64,000 bases of DNA from Gammaproteobacteria bacterium. GTDB taxonomy: Bacteria > Pseudomonadota > Gammaproteobacteria > Steroidobacterales > Steroidobacteraceae. Both the position numbers and the translations under genes were made by a program. The stretch lies in assembly GCA_027315105.1 (NCBI GenBank), contig DAHUYP010000012.1, positions 62,001 through 126,000 on the forward strand, read 5' to 3'. Positions 24,878 through 35,696 of this stretch are shown here, piece by piece; positions within the stretch are counted from its first letter, which is position 1; the number at the start of each line of letters is the position of its first letter. Below the pieces are notes generated by a model. That model was not told the DNA's origin, searched no databases, and was given only the letters and a program-made list of their open reading frames with translations.

Positions 24878-26215
24878 TCAGTGAGTGATCGGCCCACCGG
24901 GCGATTCGCCGCCCAGCACGTTCTCATACCGCCTGCCGAGCAGGAAGGCGACTCGGAACCAGATCGCGGCGGTGACGGCACCGAAGGCCGCGAGCCCGAC
25001 GACCCCGTACGGCAGGATGAATGAGCTCACCCAGGCGGAGCTGAAATCGCCGAAGCGATACACCACCGTGTCGATGACGTTCTTCGCCTTGTACCTGCTC
25101 TCCTGGTCAACCACCGTGAACAGCATCTCGCGCGTCGGCTTGGCCACCGCGTATTCCGCCACGCGCCGGACGATTTGAATGCCGCCGAGTATCAGCAGTA
25201 CGGGCGAAAACGCGATCGCCAGGAAGGCGATGACCATGATGATCGGATTGAGCAGCAGCCCGGTCCTGACGCCAAAGCGCTCTATGATGCGCCCGGTGCC
25301 GAACAGCTGGATGATGACGGCCAGGCTGTTGACCGCCAGATCGATCATGCCGTAGGCCTGTGTGCGGGCTTCGCGGCTGGTGAAGGCATGGGTTATCAGC
25401 TGGCCGAGCTGGAAATACACGATGGTCGAGATCCAGGTCATCAACAGCAGGAACAGCGCCAGCAGCAACAGATAGCGCGAGCGCAGCAGCAGCGCGAAGC
25501 CGTCGAACGGGTTGCCCTTGAGGCGGTGATCCAGCGTCGTGGGTTGCACATCGGCCCCGGCAGCCAGCAGTTTCTGCTTCTCCAGTCCCAGCATGCGCAC
25601 CAGCAGCGCGGTGACCACGAATCCTGCGGCCGAGATCAGCAGCAGATTGGCATTGCCGAGGGCTTTGGCCAGCAAGGTGGCGATCGCCGGGCCGATGATG
25701 CCGCCGATCGTACCGCCCGCCGCCACGAAGCCGAACAGGCGCTTGGCCTGATTGCGCGAGAATGTGTCGGCCATGAAGGTCCAGAACACGGAGATGATGA
25801 GCATGTTGAAGGTGCTCACCCAGACGTAGAACGCTGCCGCGATCCAGCGATCCTGGTACTTGCCGCTGACGAACAGCGCGTAGAAGAGCAGGATCGTGAC
25901 CGCCACGAAACCATAGACCCATGGCAGAAAGGTCGACAACTTGATGCGCGATGCCAGCCCGGAATACAGCGGCGCGAACAGCAGGCTGGCAAGCAGTGTC
26001 GCCGTGAACAACTCCTGCAGGTGCGCCACACCGTAGACCGTCCCCATGGCGTCGCGCACCGGCTTGACCACCGAGTAGCTGCCGAACAGGAACAGGAAAT
26101 ACAGCATGCTCAGGACGACCGCCCGGACTTCGAGCGGCTCGACGGCCGCGACCGACTTGAGCAGGCGCGCCGACAGCGAGGTGCCCGGCGGTGTCGAGGG
26201 CACGGAATGGCTCAT
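24878..26215 (-). CDS. ATP/ADP-translocase-like (NTT family) membrane carrier, copy 1
   Basis: 445 residues with about 12 hydrophobic helices, resembling the TLC/NTT nucleotide-transporter family and its MFS relatives in free-living bacteria. Features include FGSYSVVKPVRDAMG in the first helix pair, VFWTFMADTFSRNQAKRLFG and the ending YKAKNVIDTVVYRFGDFSSAW. The neighbouring gene upstream is a clear paralogue with the same motifs. Known NTT proteins of parasites and plastids exchange ATP for ADP; for free-living members the substrate is unknown, so nucleotide transport is inference. It lies downstream of copy 2, 51 bases apart. Confidence 0.78.
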   Translation of the reverse strand: MSHSVPSTPPGTSLSARLLKSVAAVEPLEVRAVVLSMLYFLFLFGSYSVVKPVRDAMGTVYGVAHLQELFTATLLASLLFAPLYSGLASRIKLSTFLPWVYGFVAVTILLFYALFVSGKYQDRWIAAAFYVWVSTFNMLIISVFWTFMADTFSRNQAKRLFGFVAAGGTIGGIIGPAIATLLAKALGNANLLLISAAGFVVTALLVRMLGLEKQKLLAAGADVQPTTLDHRLKGNPFDGFALLLRSRYLLLLALFLLLMTWISTIVYFQLGQLITHAFTSREARTQAYGMIDLAVNSLAVIIQLFGTGRIIERFGVRTGLLLNPIIMVIAFLAIAFSPVLLILGGIQIVRRVAEYAVAKPTREMLFTVVDQESRYKAKNVIDTVVYRFGDFSSAWVSSFILPYGVVGLAAFGAVTAAIWFRVAFLLGRRYENVLGGESPGGPITH

Positions 26216-26266
26216 GCGAGCTCCTGCGCGTAAGAAAATCAGCGGTGGCGGCCGCGGTAACGCCCG

Positions 26267-27610
26267 CTATGAGCCGCGAATCAGGCCGCGCCCGCTTGCC
26301 GCGCGCTCGTCCACGCGGATCTTCTCATAGCTCCGGCCGAGATGCCTCGCCGCCGCGCCCCAGAGAATCGAGGCGCCAATGCCCAGCGCCGACGCCCCGG
26401 CCATCCCGAAACCGGCGAACCTCAAGCCCGCCAGCACCCAGGCCGAACTCAGATCGCCGAATCGGTAGACCACCGTATCGATCACATTCTTGGCCTTGTA
26501 TCGGCTGCTTTGCTCCACCACCGTGAAGCAGATCTCGCGGCTCGGCCGCGCGATCGCGTACTGCGCCACCCGGCGCGCGACCTGGATTGCCTGGATCGTG
26601 AACAAGGACGGCGAGATGGCAACCGCGAGGAATGCAAGCGCCATGATCACGGGATTGAGCAGCAACGCAGCGGTTACGCCGGAACGCTGCAACAGGCGCC
26701 CGAGTCCGAACAACAGAATCACGGCCGAACAGACGTTGACGACCAGATCGATGTCGGCGATTGCCTGCGCCCGGCCCTCGACGGCCGCGAACGCGCGCGC
26801 TATCAGGTCCGTTTGCAGGAAATAGGCCACCGTGTTGACCCAGGTCATCAGCAGCATGAAGGTGGCCTGACTCATGAGGTAGCGCGACTTGAACAGCTCG
26901 GTGAAGCCATCGAGCGGATGACCGCGCAGGCCATGCTCGAGCGTCGTCGCCTGCACCTCTTCGCCGTGCTGCCGCAGCCGTTCCTTCTCGCGAATGAGCA
27001 GGCGCAGCAGCAGGATCAGCAGCAACAGGCCCGCGGCCGCCAGCAGCAGCAGCCCGCCGAGCCGCAGGCGCGCCACCAGCAGCCGCGTCGCCAGCGGACC
27101 TGCGATCGCGCCGAGCTCGCCGCCGGCGGCAATGAGCGCGAACAGCCGCGTCGCCTGGGTCGCGGTGAACAGATCCACCATCAGGCTCCAGAACACCGAG
27201 ATCATGAACAGGTTGACGACGCTGAACCAGACGAAATAGGCCGCGGCCACCCAGCGGCTCTGCGGCGAGAACTGAAACAGCAGCTGGAACAGCAGCACGT
27301 TGAGCAGCCAGAACCAGAACACGCCGGGCAGCAAGCGCGCCAGCTTCAACCGCGATGCCAACGCGGCATAGATCGGCGAGGCAATCAAGGTGCCGATGAA
27401 GGTGCCCGTGTACAGTATCTGCTGCTGGTCGGCGCCAAAGACAGTCGCCATCGTGTCACGCAACGGGCGCAGGATGTAGTAGCTGCCCAGCAGCATGAAA
27501 TTGCAGAGGAACGCCAGCGTGACGGCGCGGCGCTCGTGCGGCGCCACGCGGGCCACCCATTGCATCATGCGCGCGGGCCGCGAGGCGGGGCGATCAGGCA
27601 ATTGCTGCAT
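26267..27610 (-). CDS. ATP/ADP-translocase-like (NTT family) membrane carrier, copy 2
   Basis: 447 residues, about 12 helices. It is paralogous to the downstream gene: LGSYYILRPLRDTMATVFG, VFWSLMVDLFTATQATRLFA and YKAKNVIDTVVYRFGDLSSAW match the same positions of copy 1. The two genes arose by tandem duplication but have diverged widely, so the event is old. It is located just after lptG on the same strand with about 60 bases between, so co-transcription with lptFG is possible. Confidence 0.78.
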   Translation of the reverse strand: MQQLPDRPASRPARMMQWVARVAPHERRAVTLAFLCNFMLLGSYYILRPLRDTMATVFGADQQQILYTGTFIGTLIASPIYAALASRLKLARLLPGVFWFWLLNVLLFQLLFQFSPQSRWVAAAYFVWFSVVNLFMISVFWSLMVDLFTATQATRLFALIAAGGELGAIAGPLATRLLVARLRLGGLLLLAAAGLLLLILLLRLLIREKERLRQHGEEVQATTLEHGLRGHPLDGFTELFKSRYLMSQATFMLLMTWVNTVAYFLQTDLIARAFAAVEGRAQAIADIDLVVNVCSAVILLFGLGRLLQRSGVTAALLLNPVIMALAFLAVAISPSLFTIQAIQVARRVAQYAIARPSREICFTVVEQSSRYKAKNVIDTVVYRFGDLSSAWVLAGLRFAGFGMAGASALGIGASILWGAAARHLGRSYEKIRVDERAASGRGLIRGS

Positions 27611-27673
27611 CGATATCGAACCTTCCCGCGCCTGGTGCGTGCATCGCGGCTGCGGCGAACGCGCTGGCGTGCG

Positions 27674-28741
27674 TCAGCGTGCGCGCCAGATCATGAACAG
27701 TGCCGCCAGCGCCAGAAGCGCCGTCGGTACCCACGCCAGCAGCAGCGGATTGAGGTTGAACACCAGCGTGCCGCTCTCGACCAACCGCTGCAGGAAGAAA
27801 TAGATGATGCCGAGCCCCAGGCCGAGCGTGGTCCGCGCGCTCAGGCTCGCCGAACGCAGCGATCCGAAGCCGAACGGCAAGGCAAATAGCAGCGCCACGA
27901 GAATTCCCGTGGTGCGTGCGACCCTCGACCAGAACGCGAACTGATACTGCTTCGATTCGAGGTTGTTCGCACGCAGATAGCGGATCGCCGTGTACAGTGT
28001 ATGCAGCGCCAGGCCGGACGGATCGGTGGCCGCGAGCTGCAGGAAATCCGCCCCCGCGGCCGTGTGCAGCGTGCGCTGCGCCGACCGCAGGCTGGTGACC
28101 GAATCGTCCACGAAGCGCGATTCGGCATAGTTCTGCAATTCCCAGGACTGCGAGCCCTGCGCAGTCGCATGGTCGGCGCTGGCAATGGCCCCCAGGCGGT
28201 CGTCGCTGGCGAGTTCGAAGATCAGCATGCCGCCGAATTCGGCGGCGCTCGAGCGGCCCTGCACGTTCAGGATCGTGTCGCCATCGCGGATCCAGGCGCC
28301 GCCGACCCCGGCGAAGCTCACATTGGAGTATTTGGCAAACGCCCTTTGCTCGTCGGCCAGTTGCCCGAGCGGCTGGGCGAGAAACTCGCCGATCAGCAAC
28401 GCCACGCCGATCAGCAGCGCGGCGCTGCCGAGCACCGAGGCACTGAGGCGCAGCTTCGACACACCCGAGGCACGCATCACCGTCAACTCGTAGCTGCGCG
28501 CCAGCACGCCGATGCCGAGCAGCGCGCCGACCAGGGCTCCGGCTGGAAACGACTCGAGCGCAAATTGCGGCAGACTCATGGCCGAATACTGCAGTGCGTC
28601 GAGCATGCCGTATTGCCCGATGCCGACGTTGCTCTGCTCGCCGATGAACAGGAACAGCAGGCCGAGCATCAGCAGCGCCGCCATCACCAGCCCGATCGCC
28701 GACAGCAGCGTACGCGCGATATAGCGATCGAGCAGCGTCAT
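27674..28741 (-). CDS. lptG: LPS export permease LptG
   Basis: Inner-membrane permease of the LptB2FG ABC transporter that extracts LPS from the membrane. It has 355 residues from MTLLDRYIARTLL. There are three N-terminal helices, a large periplasmic beta-jellyroll domain (about 130-265) and three C-terminal helices (GILVALLFALPFGFG, LGLGLGIIYFFLQ, WVPTALLALAALFMI). The start overlaps the lptF stop (ATGA). A 31-codon upstream extension is open but lies inside lptF and is rejected. Confidence 0.95.
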   Translation of the reverse strand: MTLLDRYIARTLLSAIGLVMAALLMLGLLFLFIGEQSNVGIGQYGMLDALQYSAMSLPQFALESFPAGALVGALLGIGVLARSYELTVMRASGVSKLRLSASVLGSAALLIGVALLIGEFLAQPLGQLADEQRAFAKYSNVSFAGVGGAWIRDGDTILNVQGRSSAAEFGGMLIFELASDDRLGAIASADHATAQGSQSWELQNYAESRFVDDSVTSLRSAQRTLHTAAGADFLQLAATDPSGLALHTLYTAIRYLRANNLESKQYQFAFWSRVARTTGILVALLFALPFGFGSLRSASLSARTTLGLGLGIIYFFLQRLVESGTLVFNLNPLLLAWVPTALLALAALFMIWRAR

Positions 28742-29826
28742 GACGCGGCGCGTCGAGCGCGATGGCCGCGCCGGACCGCCGGCGCGAGCATCGCGATCAG
28801 GGTGACGGCGAGGAACAGCCCATGCACCCACCACAGTCCGAGCGCGGGCGGCGTCTGGCCGCGCTCGAACCAGGTGCGCGCCGCCAGGGCCAGATCGGCG
28901 TACAGGGCGAACATCAGCACGGCGATCCAGACGTGCGCATAACGGCCCTGGCGCGGGCGCAGGCGCCCGAGCGGTGCCGCGAGCGCCGTCAGCACGAGTG
29001 TCATCAGGGGCAGGCCCAGCCGCCAGTGCAGCTCCGCGAGCAGCTTCGGATCATGACTGCTCAGTAATGCCGTCGTGCGCAGCTCGTAGACGCGCGGCAC
29101 GCGCGCCGCCGTCCCGGGGGTTTGCACCGGGATCAGCTGCTGCTCGAAACGCATGATCCGGTAATGCTCGCTGCCCGGCGTGCCCTCCAGGCGCTCGCCG
29201 TCGAACAGCGTGATGGTTTCGCTCTCGCCGTCGCTCGTGACGGTGTAATGAGCGCGCCGCGCCACGGTGGTCTCGACGACGGGGCCGTCGCTGCGCTTGA
29301 CGAACACGCCGGTCAGATCGCCATTGCGATCCGCGGCGCGCGCGTAGACGACGATGCGCCCGCCGTTGAAGCTGCGGAACTTGCCCGGTTCGAGCGGCGC
29401 GGTCAGACCGGCGCGCAGCGCCTCGGCGCGCATCGCCGCCTCGGCCACCGCGGCCCGGGGCGAGAGGTCGAAATTCAGCCAGGCGATCAGCCCGGTCACC
29501 GGCAGGGCCAGCAGCCAAACGGCCGCCGCCACGCGGGCTACTCCGACCCCGCAGGCCTGCGCGGCCGCCATTTCGCTGTCGTGGTAGAGCCGCCCGAAGG
29601 CCAATACGATCCCCAGCAGCAGGCCGAACGGCAGCAAAATTGCCACATTCTGGGCCGCACCCAGCCCGATCAGCTCGAGCACGAAGCCCTTCTGGTATTG
29701 CAGTTGCGCGGCGCGTGCCAGGACCGAACCGACCTGATTGACCAGCAGCAGCGCCAACGCCACGAGCGTCACGCCGACGAAGTTGACGGTCATCTCCCAG
29801 AGCAGATAGCGCTGCAGAATTCGCAA
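28738..29826 (-). CDS. lptF: LPS export permease LptF
   Basis: Partner permease of LptG. It has 362 residues from a TTG at 29826 (LRILQRYLLWEM in the frame). This start sits about 9 bases after a good Shine-Dalgarno, GAGGAT, and matches where the family begins. An ATG at 29922 would add 32 residues running into the divergent pepA promoter and is not favoured. Three helices, a periplasmic jellyroll and three helices follow the family pattern. It is divergent from pepA, as in most Gammaproteobacteria. Confidence 0.93.
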   Translation of the reverse strand: MRILQRYLLWEMTVNFVGVTLVALALLLVNQVGSVLARAAQLQYQKGFVLELIGLGAAQNVAILLPFGLLLGIVLAFGRLYHDSEMAAAQACGVGVARVAAAVWLLALPVTGLIAWLNFDLSPRAAVAEAAMRAEALRAGLTAPLEPGKFRSFNGGRIVVYARAADRNGDLTGVFVKRSDGPVVETTVARRAHYTVTSDGESETITLFDGERLEGTPGSEHYRIMRFEQQLIPVQTPGTAARVPRVYELRTTALLSSHDPKLLAELHWRLGLPLMTLVLTALAAPLGRLRPRQGRYAHVWIAVLMFALYADLALAARTWFERGQTPPALGLWWVHGLFLAVTLIAMLAPAVRRGHRARRAAS

Positions 29827-29926
29827 CGGATACTCATCCTCAAGCCGGCTTCGGCTACACTCCGACCCAACCAAAGACGCCGTGCGCAAGCCGGAATATC
29901 TGGTCGATACCGCCAAGAACACGGGT

Positions 29927-29955
29927 TTGCGCTGCTGCGGGCGCTACGTTATACG
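29927..29955 (+). promoter_or_regulatory. Possible promoter for pepA-holC-valS
   Basis: TTGCGC (29927-29932), a 17-base spacer and TATACG (29950-29955), about 33 bases before the pepA ATG. A Shine-Dalgarno AAGGA precedes the ATG. The hexamers are imperfect matches. Confidence 0.35.
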
Positions 29956-29987
29956 CAAAACTTGCGGTCAAACAAGGATCAAAAACG

Positions 29988-31484
29988 ATGCGATTCGAGG
30001 CATTCAGCCGCAAAGCGGCCGACCAGCGCTGCGACTGCCTGGTCATCGGCACGTTTGAACGCGGGGAACTGGGCGCCGAGGCCGCCGCGGTCGATCGGGC
30101 GGCGCACGGGCGCGTGCGCGGCCTGCTGTCGCGGGGGGATTTCTCGGGCCGTGCCGGCGAGACACTGCTGCTGACCGAGGTCGGCGGGCTCGCCAGCAAC
30201 CGCCTGCTGCTGGTCGGGCTGGGCGGCAAGGCGCAGTTCAACCGCCGCGCCTGGCGCCGTGGCCTGCAGAGCGCCGTCGCCGCGCTGGCCCGCACGCGCA
30301 TCGCCACCGCGGCGCTCGCGCTCGAGCGGCCGCCGGGGCATGAGCTGGACGACTATTATCTCGGCCGCTCCGCCGCCGAGATCGTCGGCGCCGGCCTCTA
30401 TCGCGTCAACGACCTGAAGAGCGCGCGGCGCCCGCGCCCAAGCGCGCTGGCGCGCGTCCTCGTCGGCCCGGTGGACGCCGCCTCGCTGCCCGAGGTGCGG
30501 CGCGGGCTGGCCGCCGGCAGTGCCGTGGCGCAGAGCACCTCGCTGCTGCGTAACCTCGGCAATCTGCCCGCCAATGTCTGCACCCCGCGCTATCTGGCCA
30601 ATCAGGCGCGCGAGCTGCAACGCACCTATCGCCGCCGGCTGCGGGTGCGCATATTCGACGAAGCCGGCATCCGCCGCCTGAAGATGGGCTGTTTCCTGGC
30701 CGTCACGCGCGGCAGTGAAGAGCCCCCACGCTTCATCGTGCTCGAATACCGGGGTGCGCGCCGCTCGCGCGCGCCGCTGGTGCTGGTCGGCAAGGGTGTC
30801 ACCTTCGACACCGGTGGCATCTCGCTCAAGGACCCGCCGGCCATGGACGAGATGAAGTTCGATATGTGCGGCGCCGCCACGGTGCTGGCCGCGGTGGATT
30901 TCGCCGCCCGTGCCGAGCTCAAGATCAATCTGGTCGGCCTGGTGCCTACCTGCGAGAACATGCCGGACGGCCGCGCGGTCAAGCCCGGCGACATCGTCAC
31001 CAGCGCCTCGGGCCAGACCGTGGAAGTGCTGAACACCGACGCCGAGGGACGCCTGATCCTGTGCGATGCGTTGAACTATGCTCGCCGCTACGAGCCCGAG
31101 GCAGTGGTGGATATCGCCACCCTGACTGGCGCCTGTGTGGTCGCCCTGGGAAACCACCACTCCGGGGTCATGGCGAACGACGACGCGCTGGCGCGCGAGC
31201 TGGTCGAGGCGGGGCTGCGCAGCGACGATCGCGCCTGGCAGCTGCCGCTGACCGAGGAATACGGCGAGCAGCTGCGTAGCAACTTCGCCGATATGGCGAA
31301 CATTGCCGGCCGCGAAGGCGGGGCGATAACGGCGGCGGCATTCCTCGGCAAGTTCACGCAAGGCCTGACCTGGGCGCACATGGACATCGCGGGCACGGCC
31401 TGGACCTCGGGCACCGCCAAGGGCGCAACCGGCCGGCCGCTGTCGCTGCTGGCGGATTTCCTCACGCGCCGCGCCAGCCGTTGA
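29988..31484 (+). CDS. pepA: Leucyl aminopeptidase PepA (M17)
   Basis: Two-metal cytosolic aminopeptidase; in E. coli it also binds DNA at xer and carAB sites. It has 498 residues. The catalytic domain has [27 protein letters not shown] and the M17 signature NTDAEGRL near residue 349, with metal-ligand Lys, Asp and Glu in place. It is divergent from lptF. holC overlaps its stop codon. Confidence 0.97.
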   Translation: MRFEAFSRKAADQRCDCLVIGTFERGELGAEAAAVDRAAHGRVRGLLSRGDFSGRAGETLLLTEVGGLASNRLLLVGLGGKAQFNRRAWRRGLQSAVAALARTRIATAALALERPPGHELDDYYLGRSAAEIVGAGLYRVNDLKSARRPRPSALARVLVGPVDAASLPEVRRGLAAGSAVAQSTSLLRNLGNLPANVCTPRYLANQARELQRTYRRRLRVRIFDEAGIRRLKMGCFLAVTRGSEEPPRFIVLEYRGARRSRAPLVLVGKGVTFDTGGISLKDPPAMDEMKFDMCGAATVLAAVDFAARAELKINLVGLVPTCENMPDGRAVKPGDIVTSASGQTVEVLNTDAEGRLILCDALNYARRYEPEAVVDIATLTGACVVALGNHHSGVMANDDALARELVEAGLRSDDRAWQLPLTEEYGEQLRSNFADMANIAGREGGAITAAAFLGKFTQGLTWAHMDIAGTAWTSGTAKGATGRPLSLLADFLTRRASR

Positions 31485-31957
31485 GCGTGGCGGCGTTGGG
31501 CCAGGCCACGGCGCGCCGGGTCGACTTCTACGTGCTGGCGGGCAGCGAGCCGCGCGCGCGCCTGAAACTGGCGTGCCGGATTGCGGAAAAAGCCTATCTC
31601 GCCGGCCAGCGCGTGTTCGTCTGGCTCGAGGATCCGGCGCAACTGCAGGAATTCGACCAGCTGCTGTGGACCTTTGCAGACCGCAGTTTCGTGCCGCACG
31701 AGCCGTACGGTCGAGCGCGGCAATGGCAGGACGCGCCGGTCCTGCTCGGCTGCGCCGAGCAGCCGCAGCAGCCGTTCGACCTGCTGCTCAATCTGGCAGC
31801 CGAAGTGCCGGCCGCGGCCGCGCAGGCGACCCGCATCGCCGAGGTGGTGGACGCGGACGAGGAGCGCCGGCGGGCCGGGCGCAACCGCTTTCGCCACTAC
31901 CGCGAGCAGGGCCTGGCGCCGGAAACACACAACATCGCGGCCGAGGAAGCGCCTTAA
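31481..31957 (+). CDS. holC: DNA polymerase III subunit chi
   Basis: Chi subunit of the clamp-loader complex, which contacts SSB. It has 158 residues. Conserved elements are RVDFYVL at the start, [30 protein letters not shown] and the closing HYREQGL. The start is either the TTG at 31481, overlapping the pepA stop, or the GTG at 31487; homology begins only at residue 14. The order pepA-holC-valS is the classic gammaproteobacterial arrangement. Confidence 0.93.
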   Translation: MSVAALGQATARRVDFYVLAGSEPRARLKLACRIAEKAYLAGQRVFVWLEDPAQLQEFDQLLWTFADRSFVPHEPYGRARQWQDAPVLLGCAEQPQQPFDLLLNLAAEVPAAAAQATRIAEVVDADEERRRAGRNRFRHYREQGLAPETHNIAAEEAP

Positions 31958-31961
31958 GCCC

Positions 31962-31967
31962 TATAAT
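31962..31967 (+). promoter_or_regulatory. valS: TATAAT box upstream of valS
   Basis: A perfect TATAAT just after the holC stop and 29 bases before the valS ATG. The expected -35 position shows no good match, so an internal valS promoter is possible but weakly supported. Confidence 0.35.
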
Positions 31968-31995
31968 TGCGGCTTTCCCGCAAGCGCAATTCCGG

Positions 31996-34788
31996 ATGGA
32001 AAAAGTCTACTCGCCCGCCGAAATCGAGCGGCGTCTGTATCAGCGTTGGGAGGCGGCCGGCTACTTCGCGCCGCGGCCGGCACAGCGCGGCTACTGCATC
32101 GTGATTCCGCCGCCGAACGTCACGGGCACGCTGCATATGGGGCACGCGTTCCAGGACACGATCATGGACGCACTCATCCGGCAGCATCGCATGCGCGGCG
32201 ATGCGACGCTCTGGCAGGCCGGCACGGATCACGCCGGCATCGCGACCCAGATGGTGGTCGAGCGTCAGCTCAATGCCGAAGGCCTGCAGCGCACCGACCT
32301 GTCGCGCGAGGATTTCATCGCGCGCGTCTGGGCCTGGAAGGAGCAGTCGAGCGGCACCATTGCGCGCCAGATGCGGCGCCTCGGCGCCTCGGTGGATTGG
32401 TCGCGCGAGCGCTTCACGATGGACCATGGCCTGTCGCGCGCGGTCATCGAGGCATTCGTGCGGCTGCACGAGGAGGGCCTGATCTACCGCGGCAAGCGGC
32501 TGGTGAACTGGGACCCGGTGCTGCGTACCGCGCTCTCCGACCTCGAGGTGCTGTCGGAGCAGGAGGATGGACAGCTGTGGTATCTGCGCTATCCGCTGCT
32601 CGGCGGCGCCGGCCACGTGGTGGTGGCGACCACGCGCCCGGAAACGCTGCTCGGCGACGCGGCGGTCGCCGTCAATCCCGACGATGAGCGCTACCGCCAC
32701 CTGATCGGACGGCGGCTGCAGCTGCCGCTGGCCGAACGCGAGATACCGATCATCGCCGATGCCTACGTCGATCCGGCCTTCGGCACCGGCTGCGTGAAGA
32801 TCACTCCGGCGCATGATTTCAACGACTACGCCGTCGGACTGCGTCATCACCTGCCGCTCATCAACGTCTTCACGCCCGACGCGCGCCTGAACGACAACGC
32901 GCCTGCGGCGCTGCGCGGCCTGGATCGCTTCGAGGCCCGGCAGCGCATTGTGGCCGAACTGCAGGCCGCCGGGCTGCTCGAACGCATCGAGCCGCACAAG
33001 CTCATGACGCCGCGCGGCGATCGCAGCGGCGCGGTGATCGAGCCCTATCTGACCGATCAATGGTACGTGCGCAGTGCGCCGCTGGCGGAGCCCGCGATCG
33101 CGGCGGTCGAGTCCGGCCGCGTGCGCTTCTGGCCCGCCAACTGGGACAAGACCTACTACCAATGGATGCACAACATCCAGGATTGGTGCATCAGCCGCCA
33201 GCTCTGGTGGGGTCATCGCATACCGGCCTGGTACGACGAGCAGGGCGAGATCTACGTGGCGCGCGATGCAGCCGCAGCCGCGCTCATGGCGCGCGCGCGT
33301 CACGGTCGCGAGGTGCCGCTGCGGCAGGACGAGGACGTCCTCGACACCTGGTTTTCATCTGCGCTCTGGCCTTTTTCGACTCTCGGCTGGCCGGAGCGTA
33401 CCGATTCGCTGCAGTGTTTCTATCCGACCAACGTATTGGTCACGGGCTTCGACATCATCTTCTTCTGGGTCGCCCGCATGCTGATGTTCGGCCTGAAGTT
33501 CATGGGCGAGGTGCCATTCGCAGAGATTTACGTGCACGGGTTGGTGCTCGACGCCGAGGGCCAGAAGATGTCGAAGTCCAAGGGCAACGTCATCGACCCG
33601 TTGGACGTCATCGACGGCATCGGGCTCGAGGCGCTGATCGCCAAGCGCACTTCCGGGCTGATGCAGCCGCATCTGGCCGCGGGCATCGAAAAAGCCACCC
33701 GCAAGCAGTACCCGAGGGGGATCGATGCCCACGGCACCGATGCGCTGCGCTTCACCTTCGCCGCGCTCGCCACGCAGAGCCGCGAGATCCGCTTCGACCT
33801 CGGCCGCGTCGCCGGCTACCGCAATTTCTGCAACAAGCTCTGGAACGCGGCGCGCTTCGTGCTGCAGTCGACGGAAGGCGCCGCCGCGGGCGGCAGCGCG
33901 CCCGCGTGCGACCCGGCGCAACTGTCCGCGCCCGACCGCTGGATCCGCTCGCGCCTGGGCGCGACGATCGCCACGGTGGATGCTGCACTGCGCGATTACC
34001 GCTTCGACTTCGCCGCCAATGCGCTCTACGAGTTCACCTGGTACGAGTTCTGCGACTGGTACCTCGAGATCGTCAAGCCGGGCCTGCAGCGCGCGCACGA
34101 TCCGGCCGCGCAGCGGGCCGCGCGCGCCACGCTGCTGGCGGTGCTCGAGACACTGCTGCGCGCCCTGCATCCGCTCATGCCGTTCATCACGGAGGAGATC
34201 TGGCAGCGCGTGGCGCCGCTGGCCGGCGCGGCTGGCGATTCGATCATGCTCGCGCCCTGGCCGCGCGCCGCTGACTTTCCGCCCGACACGGAGGCCGAAG
34301 AGGAGCTGCGCTGGGTCATGCAGGTGGTGCTGGGCATCCGCCAGATTCGCGGCGAGATGGACATCAGTCCGGCGCGCCGCCTGCCGCTGCTGCTGCAGCA
34401 TGCCGGGGCGCAGGACCTGCAGCGCCTGCAGCGGCATCAGGCGCTGCTGCGGCACCTGGCCGGCCTCGAGGACGCCAGGGCGCTCGAGCGCACGGAGCCG
34501 GCACCGATCGCGGCCGCGGCGATGGTGGGCGAGCTGACCTTGCTGGTGCCGATGGCGGGACTGATCGAGCCGGCCGGCGAGCTGCTGCGTCTGGACAGGC
34601 GCCTGCAGAAGATCGAGCAGGAGCTGCAGAAGGCCCGCGGCAAGCTCGCCAATGATGACTTCGTGCGCCACGCGCCGAGCGCGGTGGTGGAGCAGGAACG
34701 GCAGCGCCTGGGCGAGTTCGAACGCACGCGCGCCGGATTGATGCGGCATCGCGACCAGGTGCGGGCGCTGGCGCAGAAACCCGCATGA
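31996..34788 (+). CDS. valS: Valyl-tRNA synthetase
   Basis: Class I synthetase of 930 residues. The HIGH-type motif is in [15 protein letters not shown] and the KMSKS motif is in [12 protein letters not shown]. An editing domain lies between ([19 protein letters not shown]). The C-terminal coiled coil ([19 protein letters not shown]) closes the protein. The start [19 protein letters not shown] fits the family; the long open frame upstream overlaps holC and is a shadow. It overlaps moxR by ATGA. Confidence 0.97.
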   Translation: MEKVYSPAEIERRLYQRWEAAGYFAPRPAQRGYCIVIPPPNVTGTLHMGHAFQDTIMDALIRQHRMRGDATLWQAGTDHAGIATQMVVERQLNAEGLQRTDLSREDFIARVWAWKEQSSGTIARQMRRLGASVDWSRERFTMDHGLSRAVIEAFVRLHEEGLIYRGKRLVNWDPVLRTALSDLEVLSEQEDGQLWYLRYPLLGGAGHVVVATTRPETLLGDAAVAVNPDDERYRHLIGRRLQLPLAEREIPIIADAYVDPAFGTGCVKITPAHDFNDYAVGLRHHLPLINVFTPDARLNDNAPAALRGLDRFEARQRIVAELQAAGLLERIEPHKLMTPRGDRSGAVIEPYLTDQWYVRSAPLAEPAIAAVESGRVRFWPANWDKTYYQWMHNIQDWCISRQLWWGHRIPAWYDEQGEIYVARDAAAAALMARARHGREVPLRQDEDVLDTWFSSALWPFSTLGWPERTDSLQCFYPTNVLVTGFDIIFFWVARMLMFGLKFMGEVPFAEIYVHGLVLDAEGQKMSKSKGNVIDPLDVIDGIGLEALIAKRTSGLMQPHLAAGIEKATRKQYPRGIDAHGTDALRFTFAALATQSREIRFDLGRVAGYRNFCNKLWNAARFVLQSTEGAAAGGSAPACDPAQLSAPDRWIRSRLGATIATVDAALRDYRFDFAANALYEFTWYEFCDWYLEIVKPGLQRAHDPAAQRAARATLLAVLETLLRALHPLMPFITEEIWQRVAPLAGAAGDSIMLAPWPRAADFPPDTEAEEELRWVMQVVLGIRQIRGEMDISPARRLPLLLQHAGAQDLQRLQRHQALLRHLAGLEDARALERTEPAPIAAAAMVGELTLLVPMAGLIEPAGELLRLDRRLQKIEQELQKARGKLANDDFVRHAPSAVVEQERQRLGEFERTRAGLMRHRDQVRALAQKPA

Positions 34789-35696
34789 GCCGCCTGCAGC
34801 ACACGCTGGCCGCCATCGAGCGCGTGATCCTGGGCAAGGATCGGCAGGTACGGCTGTGCCTGACCTGCCTGCTCGCCCGCGGCCATCTGCTGATCGAGGA
34901 CGTGCCGGGCGTCGGCAAGACGACGCTCGCGCATACGCTGGCGCGCGTACTCGGCCTGGAATGGTCCAGGCTGCAGTTCACCAGCGACATGCTGCCGGCC
35001 GATATCGTCGGCGTGTCGATCTTCGATCGCACCACCCAGAAATTCCAATTCCGCCGCGGACCGGTGTTCACGCAGCTGCTGCTCGCCGATGAGGTCAATC
35101 GCGCCAGTCCCAAGGCGCAGAGCGCGCTGCTCGAAGCGATGGAGGAGCGCCAGGTCAGCGTCGATGGCGTCACCTACGCCCTGCCCGAGCCGTTCTTCGT
35201 AGTCGCCACCCAGAACCCGCACGAGCAGATCGGCACCTATGTGCTGCCCGAATCGCAACTCGACCGGTTCCTGATGCGCGTGACCCTCGGCTACCCGGAT
35301 CCGGCCTCGGAGCGGCGCGTGCTGCTGCAAAGCGAGCGTCGCGAACTGCTGCAGGAGACGCCGGCGGTGCTCAACGGCCCCGGGGTGCTGGCCCTGCAGC
35401 AGGCGGCGCGCGAAGTGCACGTCGCCGGCGCACTGCTCGATTACGTGCAGGCGCTGGTGGCGCGAACGCGGGTGGAGCTGCGTCTGGGGCTCTCGCCGCG
35501 TGCCGCGCAGGGCCTGGTGCGTGCCGCGCAGGCCTGGGCCCTGATCGAGGGCGAGCACGCCGTGCTGCCGGAGCACGTGCAAGCGGTCTTTCCAGCGCTC
35601 GCGGCGCATCGCCTCGAGCTGCAGGAAGGCGACAGTGCGGCCAGCGGCAGCCAGATCGCCGATGCGCTCCTCAGGTCCGTACCGGTACCGGTCTAG
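34785..35696 (+). CDS. MoxR-family AAA+ ATPase
   Basis: 303 residues with Walker A GVGKT near 42-46, Walker [15 protein letters not shown], sensor region [20 protein letters not shown] and a C-terminal helical lid. MoxR ATPases act as chaperones in modules with DUF58 and transglutaminase or VWA proteins. This one begins the module MoxR-DUF58-TgpA, and its ATG overlaps the valS stop, so it may be read from the pepA-holC-valS transcript. Confidence 0.93.
   Translation: MSRLQHTLAAIERVILGKDRQVRLCLTCLLARGHLLIEDVPGVGKTTLAHTLARVLGLEWSRLQFTSDMLPADIVGVSIFDRTTQKFQFRRGPVFTQLLLADEVNRASPKAQSALLEAMEERQVSVDGVTYALPEPFFVVATQNPHEQIGTYVLPESQLDRFLMRVTLGYPDPASERRVLLQSERRELLQETPAVLNGPGVLALQQAAREVHVAGALLDYVQALVARTRVELRLGLSPRAAQGLVRAAQAWALIEGEHAVLPEHVQAVFPALAAHRLELQEGDSAASGSQIADALLRSVPVPV

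Noticed and set aside
31573-31995. In-frame extension of valS upstream of MEKVYS
   Set aside because: It overlaps holC in another frame and is low-complexity; the family starts at MEKVYS.
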